Shown: piece after piece, positions 22,537 to 27,198 of the stretch
How the letters are laid out: each line of letters opens with the position of its first letter
How positions within the stretch are numbered: position 1 is the stretch's first letter
NCBI GenBank assembly: GCA_007116915.1
Contig: SKHQ01000039.1
Location: 1-27,198 of the forward strand
From: Candidatus Methanomethylophilaceae archaeon
GTDB taxonomy: Archaea; Thermoplasmatota; Thermoplasmata; Methanomassiliicoccales; Methanomethylophilaceae
Direction: 5' to 3'
DNA length: 27,198 nucleotides
Translations under genes and position numbers: made by a program
The notes under the pieces: model-generated
Database searches by the model: none
What the model was told of the DNA's origin: nothing
The model's input: the letters and a program-made list of their open reading frames with translations, nothing else

Positions 22537-23373
22537 TGGGTAGAAGGACCTGATGGCCTCAGCGACTTCAGGCACCGTAGCTCCCCACGGCACTGAACGC
22601 AGATGCCCCTCGGCCTTGAAACCGTTCTTGATCTTGCAACACTTGATTATGGTGGGCACACCGTCGTCGGGTACGTGGTCCTGTGGGCAGACGTTGATGA
22701 ATGTCGGTTCCCGCCGGTAGAGGGACTCGAATATCCTTTTGGAAAGATGACATCCTATCAGGGTCACCTCGTGAATCAATTCCGGGTTCTCATCCAAGAA
22801 GTAAACCGGCATGTCCGCCTCTATACCGGAGACGCGGCAAGGGAACATCACTGCCTCGGTCTCCACATCCTTGATGTAAGAGGCGATGTCCAGATCCACC
22901 ACCTCCGGGACAATGGGTAGGTCTAGGAATCCTGATGTCAAGGCCTTTTCCGCCAACACTGACAGCTTGGAGGGATTGGGCGGTACGTCATCGATCACCC
23001 GCAGAGGCAGACCCTCAAGCTCATGGACGAAGTTTAGATGATTGAACATCCCTTCGACGACCACAGTCTTAGCGGGATGTTGCATGGCCAACCTGAGCAG
23101 GGACGTGGGGTTGATGACATCCAATTCCGGTTCATGCACGAAAACCGTGTCCGAAGGCAATGACAAAACCTTGTGGCCCACCACCGACTGGAAAAGATCC
23201 TTACCCTTCTTCTTTCGGAGGGCGATAACCGCATGGTCATCACCATTCCTGAGGACCATGTAGTCAGTCCTCGTGTATGCCTTGCGTCCTTTCATTCCCT
23301 CCGCGATGGCCTCAACGGTGAGTTCGTGTTCCACCTCTCGCAAGGATACGTCCTTGCAGTGTCCCGGCAACAT
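22528..23373 (-). CDS. Uncharacterised 281-residue protein
   Basis: No family recognised with confidence. The protein looks soluble and globular and is well filled with hydrophobic strands (AVIALRKKKGKD, KTVVVEGMFNHLNFVHEL, GLPLRVIDDVPPNPSKL). Cysteines at 179, 208, 229, 245 and 246 (FPCRVSG, IGCHLSKRIF, NVCPQDH, IKCCKIKNG) cluster in the C-terminal half and could bind metal or an Fe-S cluster, but there is no standard motif. ATG 23373 is about 26-30 nt after a minus-strand TATA-like element (ATCTTTATC, about 23400-23408). It is on the opposite strand to the adjacent nitrogenase-like operon, with tRNA-Cys between them. A functional link is possible but not shown. Confidence 0.7.
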   Translation of the reverse strand: MLPGHCKDVSLREVEHELTVEAIAEGMKGRKAYTRTDYMVLRNGDDHAVIALRKKKGKDLFQSVVGHKVLSLPSDTVFVHEPELDVINPTSLLRLAMQHPAKTVVVEGMFNHLNFVHELEGLPLRVIDDVPPNPSKLSVLAEKALTSGFLDLPIVPEVVDLDIASYIKDVETEAVMFPCRVSGIEADMPVYFLDENPELIHEVTLIGCHLSKRIFESLYRREPTFINVCPQDHVPDDGVPTIIKCCKIKNGFKAEGHLRSVPWGATVPEVAEAIRSFYPSP

Positions 23374-23451
23374 AGGCCTGCGAACGGCATGTTCGTTGAT
23401 AAAGATTGATACATGCGCCAGTACATCTGAGGGACACTGGTCCCAGCGAAA

Positions 23452-23463
23452 GAAAGATATATG
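23452..23463 (+). promoter_or_regulatory. TATA-like box of tRNA-Cys
   Basis: AAGATATATGG lies about 30 nt upstream of the mature tRNA 5' end, a usual archaeal tRNA promoter distance. Confidence 0.5.
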
Positions 23464-23487
23464 GTATCTCTATTAGCAAGTAAATAC

Positions 23488-23561
23488 GCCGGGGTAACAT
23501 AGAGGCCATGTGGCGGACTGCAGATCCGCAGACGGGAGTTCAAATCTCCCTCCCGGCCCCA
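23488..23561 (+). tRNA. tRNA-Cys (anticodon GCA)
   Basis: Cloverleaf folds by hand: acceptor GCCGGGG with TCCCGGC (last pair G-U), D-stem ACAT/ATGT with a 7-nt loop, anticodon stem GCGGA/TCCGC around the loop CTGCAGA (anticodon GCA), a 4-nt variable loop, and T-stem GGGAG/CTCCC with loop TTCAAAT. CCA is encoded at the 3' end and is followed by a T run. The body is 71 nt to the discriminator base, which is C rather than the U usual for tRNA-Cys. Confidence 0.93.
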
Positions 23562-23567
23562 TTTTTT
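23562..23567 (+). terminator. T-tract terminator after tRNA-Cys
   Basis: Six T residues directly after the CCA end fit the oligo-T type of archaeal transcription termination. Confidence 0.55.
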
Positions 23568-23593
23568 CCAACTATCCATAGATACTGAATACA

Positions 23594-23602
23594 TTTTTTA
23601 TA
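23594..23602 (+). promoter_or_regulatory. TATA box of the nitrogenase-like operon
   Basis: TTTTTTATA (within ACATTTTTTATACG) predicts a transcription start near 23625, leaving a leader of about 30 nt with GGAG at 23646-23649 as the ribosome binding site. Confidence 0.55.
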
Positions 23603-23618
23603 CGAATCCTACGATTCG
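23603..23618. promoter_or_regulatory. Inverted repeat 1 in the nitrogenase-like promoter
   Basis: CGAATC and GATTCG, perfect 6-bp arms with a 4-bp centre, directly downstream of the TATA box and upstream of the expected transcription start: a typical repressor position. Confidence 0.45.
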
Positions 23619-23627
23619 GACATTGGC

Positions 23628-23642
23628 TGGATTAATAATCCA
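23628..23642. promoter_or_regulatory. Inverted repeat 2 (15-bp palindrome) in the nitrogenase-like leader
   Basis: TGGATTA-A-TAATCCA, perfect 7-bp arms around one base, just after the expected transcription start and 4 nt ahead of the GGAG ribosome binding site. It could be a second operator or a leader element. Confidence 0.5.
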
Positions 23643-23656
23643 AATGGAGCGATAGG

Positions 23657-25807
23657 ATGCGAATCGCAATCTATGGTAAAGGCGGCATAGGCAAATCAAC
23701 GATCTCCGCGAACATAACCGCGGCGTTGTCCGCTCGAGGTCTCAAGGTCCTGCAGATAGGCTGCGATCCCAAGCATGATTCGACCAGACTTTTACTGGAC
23801 GGCAGAGAGCCTCCCACGGTCATGGACTATATCCGCAACACCCGTAAGGAGGACATGTCCCTCTTCGACGTGGTGGCGGAGGGATACGGGCGTTCGATGT
23901 GCGTTGAGGCGGGAGGGCCTGAACCCGGTGTCGGATGTGCGGGAAGGGGGATCCTCTCCACCTTCGACCTCCTTGATGAATTGGGAATGGAGCGCCTGGA
24001 GGCAGATGTCACCATCTACGATGTCCTCGGCGATGTGGTCTGCGGTGGTTTTGCAGTCCCGTTGCGCAACGACTATGCTGAGAAGGTGTTCATCGTCACA
24101 TCCGGGGAGTTCATGTCCATATACGCCGCCAACAACATCCTGCGCGGAGTCCGTAACTACGACCCGTTTCGCATCGGTGGCATAATATTCAACAGCCGTG
24201 GTGAGGACGAGGAACGCGAACGCGTCCATGCTTTCGCTGATGCCGTCGGTCTTCCCATAGTGATGGAGATACCGCGCTCGCCCATGTTCCTGGAGGGCGA
24301 GAGGAGAGGGAAGACGGTGGTGGAGACCTTCCCCGCCACGGAGCTGACGGAGAGGTTCCATCGCCTGGCGGCCATCATGCTCGATGGTAAGGTCAGCGAG
24401 GCGTTGCCGCTGAGCGACGCGGATCTGGAAAGGATAGTACTCGGTAAAGAGAAGGCCGGCAAGGTCAAGGTCATGGTCACCGCTGATGCGGTGAAGAACG
24501 GACGCCCCCGCTCTGCGCCAATTTACACTTCAAGGAATGTCGACCGCCAGGAGGTGTTGCACGGCTGCGCGTTCACCGGTGCGGTGGTCACATGTCTTTC
24601 CGTTGAGGGTCTGCAGACGGTGATGCACTCTCCAGACAGCTGCGCCCACCTATCATGTCAGATGGCCCAGAACGCCGCCCGGAGGGCATATCTGCGCGAA
24701 GGCATATCCATCCCATCCTTCTTGGAGCCTAGTTCCCACTGCACATCCATGGACGATCCTGCTATGGTGTTCGGCGGCAGAGGTCTGTTGGAAAAGGCTC
24801 TGCGCAAGGCCGCATCCATCAGCGGCAGGGTGGCTGTCATCAGCTCCTGTCCGTCAGGGATCATCGGCGATGACGTCGTCGCCACCGTCCGCAGGATATC
24901 CGCGGAATTCCCCAACACCGAAATAGTCACGATGATAGAGGACGGCAACGCTGCCGGGGACCATATGCAAGGCGTCATCGATGCCTGCGTTGCCCTGGCT
25001 GATGGCCTTATAGACTCCGAGGTGGAGCCGGTCAAGGGGCTGGTCAATGTGGTGGGGATAAAACCCATCGCCACCAACAATGAGCGGAACATGAGATATC
25101 TGCAATCGGTGTTGGAGAGAATGGGGATGTCCATCAACTGCCGTTTCATCGGCGGTACCGATGTTTCCAGCATCGAGGGTTTCAAAAAGGCTGAATTCAG
25201 CATTTTGGCCAACACCGACCGTTTCGCTCGGATGCTGGTGAGGTTCCTGTCTGATGAACATGGTGTCAATGTGATGGATAACCCATTGGCGGCAGGTCTC
25301 ACGGGCACCGTGTCCTGGATAAATGAACTGGCAGGTTTGAATGACAAGGATGTTCATGGTTTGATCCAAGAACTTGAAGAGGAATACCGCCAGAGTCTTG
25401 CCCCGTTACGTAAGGAATTGCAAGGAAGGTCGGCATGCATCATAAGCATGCACAAGGATATCGATTGGCTTATCGACATCATCGACGACCTGGGTATAGA
25501 GCTGCGTCGCGCTGTGGTGGTGGACCGTTCCGATCACCTGATGGATTATCATGTCGGTAACCGCCACTCGGATAGGATAGAACTGCTTGACGATTACGTT
25601 ATCGATGACATCGTCAACGAATCATTGCAACTCACCCCGGACATCCTTCTCAGCACCTATCCGGTCACCGACCGTGAGGGGGTGGTGCAGGAGAGGATAC
25701 CCATGGTGCCGGACATAGGGCACCTAGCGCCTTTGGATCTGGCTCGCCATTGGGCATTGGCTTTGAAGGCACCCCGTCGCGAGGGATGGAGGGAAGAGGA
25801 TGACTGA
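23657..25807 (+). CDS. Nitrogenase-like fusion: NifH-type iron protein joined to a NifD-type subunit
   Basis: A 716-residue unbroken frame. Residues 1 to about 262 are a complete NifH/BchL/CfbC-type ATPase: P-loop GKGGIGKST (7-15), IGCDPKHDST (34-43), and cluster ligands C94 (GVGCAGRG) and C129 (DVVCGGFAVP) that let an NifH dimer hold a [4Fe-4S]. A short linker (about 263-290) leads to a component 1-type domain with C304 (LHGCAFTGA), C329 (SPDSCAHLS) and C398 (SSCPSGIIGDD). Their spacing (25 and 69) is close to NifD Cys62/88/154. The two parts normally come from separate genes. The following gene starts within this stop (ATGA) and encodes the partner. The role is ATP-driven reduction of an unknown substrate, perhaps a tetrapyrrole. 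Coenzyme F430 synthesis (CfbCD) is the nearest methanogen function, but CfbD acts as a homodimer. Confidence 0.9.
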   Translation: MRIAIYGKGGIGKSTISANITAALSARGLKVLQIGCDPKHDSTRLLLDGREPPTVMDYIRNTRKEDMSLFDVVAEGYGRSMCVEAGGPEPGVGCAGRGILSTFDLLDELGMERLEADVTIYDVLGDVVCGGFAVPLRNDYAEKVFIVTSGEFMSIYAANNILRGVRNYDPFRIGGIIFNSRGEDEERERVHAFADAVGLPIVMEIPRSPMFLEGERRGKTVVETFPATELTERFHRLAAIMLDGKVSEALPLSDADLERIVLGKEKAGKVKVMVTADAVKNGRPRSAPIYTSRNVDRQEVLHGCAFTGAVVTCLSVEGLQTVMHSPDSCAHLSCQMAQNAARRAYLREGISIPSFLEPSSHCTSMDDPAMVFGGRGLLEKALRKAASISGRVAVISSCPSGIIGDDVVATVRRISAEFPNTEIVTMIEDGNAAGDHMQGVIDACVALADGLIDSEVEPVKGLVNVVGIKPIATNNERNMRYLQSVLERMGMSINCRFIGGTDVSSIEGFKKAEFSILANTDRFARMLVRFLSDEHGVNVMDNPLAAGLTGTVSWINELAGLNDKDVHGLIQELEEEYRQSLAPLRKELQGRSACIISMHKDIDWLIDIIDDLGIELRRAVVVDRSDHLMDYHVGNRHSDRIELLDDYVIDDIVNESLQLTPDILLSTYPVTDREGVVQERIPMVPDIGHLAPLDLARHWALALKAPRREGWREEDD

Positions 25808-27050
25808 ACCAGGCCCCGAAGGGTTCATAGGCAGCATCATGGCCTTCGAAGGGGTCAAAGGTTCCATAACGGCCATGAACGGCCCCACCGGATGCAAGTA
25901 CTATCCGGCATCTCTGGCGGAGGCGATGACCCGCCGTGGGGGGTTCAACCCCATGATGCACGACTCCCGTTTCTACCTCGGTCAATCCCGGATTCCGTGC
26001 ACCTATATGGATGGCAACGATTACGTGTCTGGATGCAAGGCCCGGATGGAGGAGCTCTGGAACGACACCTGTGCCCGCGAACCGTCATTGGTTTGCCTCA
26101 TAAACTCCCCCGGCGCTTCGCTGATAGGCGAGGAACTGGGTTTCAGGTCTAACATCCCGGTTGCAGCGATAGAGAGTCCATTGCCCTCGAGCAGTTTCTC
26201 TGAAGGTTACGAGACGGCCAACCTGGCCATTTTACATTCCATAAGCACTGTCGCGGAAGGATGCAAGGATAGGACGGTGAACCTGTTGGGCATCTCCGTC
26301 GCCGACACTGGTTGGGAGGACAGCGTTGAAGATCTACGTTGGCTCCTATCCCTGTGCGGTATCGAAGTTATCTGCGCCCTTGGTGCCGATTGCTCCGTTG
26401 AGGACATAAGACGTTCAGGAACCGCCGCTTTGAACGTGGCTGTTCATGATGAACGGTGCCTGCGCACTGCCCGATGGTACGAGGCAGAGCTCGGAACGCC
26501 TTTCTTCAGATCCCCTCAGGGCGCACCGATCGGTTTCAATCCGTTACGTACATGGATAGAAGGGATATGCCAACGGTTGGCAACGGACCCCTCACCGGCT
26601 TTGACGGCAATTAAGGAGGCCAGGTCGCGGGCGAAAAGGGAGATATCCCGTCTGGACCAGTATCACGGACTGCCACGCGGTTCAAGTTTCTCCTTGCAGG
26701 CAAGGCCATCACTGGCCCTCCCGATACTGAAGACTCTGCATGGATATCTGGGAATGGTCCCGGTGGCGGTGAATGTCACGGAGGAAGGGCCATGTAAGGA
26801 TGCCGTAGAGACATATCTGAAGGAGATTGGTTGCGGAGACGCCGGCACCGACCTTCTGTCCTGTCCCGCAGACATCGTCGTCGCGGACGGCAACACCGCC
26901 GCCAACGTTTTGGCACGGGGATTGGCCTCCAATGCGGTGGACATAGACCCTCCCGGTTTGGTATCTGTAAACATCCGCCGCGATCCGCTACTAGGTCTAG
27001 ATGGCACTCTCAGGCTGCTTGACCGCAGCCTACAGGGTCTACGCCGCTGA
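25800..27050 (+). CDS. Nitrogenase component 1-like partner subunit (NifK/BchB/BchZ-like)
   Basis: 416 residues. The N-terminal part aligns with the preceding NifD-like domain: EGFIGSIMAFEGVKGSITAMNGPTGCKYYP against C304-C329. At the positions of the three component 1 cysteines it has E7, C32 (GPTGCKYY) and, in NSPGASLIGEE, a Ser (S103). So only one canonical cluster cysteine is kept. Later family blocks are eroded: YMDGNDYVSGCKARMEEL, NIPVAAIESPLPSSSFSEGYE, and a Rossmann-like C-terminal half. Length is normal for the short NB-type subunits. It is coupled to the fusion gene by an ATGA overlap, so a heteromeric complex is expected. T tracts follow the stop. Confidence 0.85.
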   Translation: MTEPGPEGFIGSIMAFEGVKGSITAMNGPTGCKYYPASLAEAMTRRGGFNPMMHDSRFYLGQSRIPCTYMDGNDYVSGCKARMEELWNDTCAREPSLVCLINSPGASLIGEELGFRSNIPVAAIESPLPSSSFSEGYETANLAILHSISTVAEGCKDRTVNLLGISVADTGWEDSVEDLRWLLSLCGIEVICALGADCSVEDIRRSGTAALNVAVHDERCLRTARWYEAELGTPFFRSPQGAPIGFNPLRTWIEGICQRLATDPSPALTAIKEARSRAKREISRLDQYHGLPRGSSFSLQARPSLALPILKTLHGYLGMVPVAVNVTEEGPCKDAVETYLKEIGCGDAGTDLLSCPADIVVADGNTAANVLARGLASNAVDIDPPGLVSVNIRRDPLLGLDGTLRLLDRSLQGLRR

Positions 27051-27053
27051 CCA

Positions 27054-27077
27054 TTTTTCAGTCGTTTGTTCATTTTT
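27054..27077 (+). terminator. T tracts after the nitrogenase-like operon
   Basis: TTTTT at 27054-27058 and again at 27073-27077, just downstream of the stop, fit archaeal oligo-T termination. Confidence 0.4.
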
Positions 27078-27104
27078 GAGCCACACAAAAAAAATTAACA
27101 AACC

Positions 27105-27126
27105 TTTTTAAATACCTTTATAAATA
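27105..27126 (+). promoter_or_regulatory. Tandem TATA elements of tbp
   Basis: TTTTTAAATACC (27105-27116) and TTTATAAATACACC (27117-27130) are two overlapping-style TATA boxes. The first would give a short leader with the ribosome binding site AGGTG at 27136-27140. Confidence 0.6.
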
Positions 27127-27145
27127 CACCGGGAAAGGTGAACTG

Positions 27146-27198
27146 ATGGCAAAGATGAAAATTGAGAACGTAGTAGCATCAACGTCCCTCGGTCAGGA
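27146..27198 (+). CDS. tbp: TATA-binding protein, 5' end only (runs off the window)
   Basis: The visible 17 codons read MAKMKIENVVASTSLGQ. The KIENVVAST stretch matches the conserved first strand of archaeal TBP repeats. A good ribosome binding site (AGGTG) lies 5 nt upstream of the ATG. The remaining gene is outside the window, so length and the second repeat cannot be checked. Confidence 0.85.
   Translation, partial: MAKMKIENVVASTSLGQ

Noticed and set aside
23603..23642. NrpR-type nitrogen operator ahead of the nitrogenase-like operon.
   Set aside because: Neither palindrome has the GGAA-N6-TTCC or GGTA-N6-TACC layout of known NrpR sites.
23657..25807. Calling the fusion cfbC-cfbD.
   Set aside because: CfbD acts as a homodimer, whereas here a second, divergent component 1-type subunit is translationally coupled. 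The name would overstate what the sequence shows.
20423..27050. The window could be a nitrogen-fixation island: NifS-type desulfurase, NifV-like gene, radical SAM and NifHDK-like genes.
   Set aside because: The radical SAM protein lacks NifB features, the partner subunit lost two of three cluster cysteines, no NifE/NifN pair is present, and the homocitrate-type gene is better explained as AksA.
1..27198. CRISPR arrays, insertion sequences, phage genes or integrase/attachment sites next to tRNA-Cys.
   Set aside because: No repeat-spacer pattern, transposase, integrase or duplicated tRNA 3' end was seen; the gene content is chromosomal and uniform in base composition by eye.

Overview
The window reads as a compact archaeal chromosome segment, most likely a euryarchaeote of the Thermoplasmata/Methanomassiliicoccales type. 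It carries an archaeal IleRS, an archaeal FEN-1 with a PIP box, the archaeal form of S-adenosylmethionine synthetase, an archaeal two-subunit aconitase X (phosphomevalonate dehydratase type), the start of a TATA-binding protein gene, and TATA boxes about 26 nt upstream of many start codons (leaderless genes). A homocitrate-synthase-type gene and a nitrogenase-like operon suggest a methanogen or close relative, but no definitive methanogenesis gene is present, so the lineage is inferred.

Layout. 1-1965: aconitase X large subunit and a small subunit fused to a Nudix domain. 1966-5820 (-): ileS with an unusual C-terminal HhH plus DUF835-like extension. 5894-7786 (-): rpe, a two-TM protein and fen1. 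7870-9001 (+): a small Cys/His protein and ribonuclease Z. 9005-9568 (-): an HTH-CBS regulator, divergent from 9690-11484 (+), mat and a winged-helix DUF4443-like gene. 11516-13517: a xylose-isomerase-like TIM barrel and a UbiA prenyltransferase. 13477-15024: a radical SAM protein (-) and the RNA 2',3'-cyclic phosphodiesterase ThpR (+), sharing a promoter region. 15074-16394: three secreted or pilin-like proteins. 16331-18766: two different cysteine desulfurases, divergently arranged, the second leading into pyrD-pyrK (18772-20437). 20423-21592 (-): homocitrate-synthase family. 21719-22536: a universal stress protein and a TPR-like protein. 22528-23373 (-): an unrecognised conserved-looking protein. 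23488-23561: tRNA-Cys. 23657-27050: a two-gene nitrogenase-like operon. 27146-end: start of tbp.

The most interesting system is the nitrogenase-like operon. Its first gene is a single reading frame joining a complete NifH-like iron protein to a NifD-like subunit; the second encodes a degenerate NifK-like partner. The NifD part keeps all three cluster cysteines and the partner keeps one, a 3+1 pattern like the dark-operative (bacterio)chlorophyll reductases rather than the nitrogenase P-cluster or a homodimeric CfbD. Two perfect inverted repeats sit between its TATA box and its ribosome binding site. Other notable points are the IleRS-DUF835 fusion, the aconitase X small subunit-Nudix fusion, a CBS-domain regulator with a palindromic site facing the SAM synthetase gene, a pilin-like trio, and a tRNA-Cys with C at position 73.
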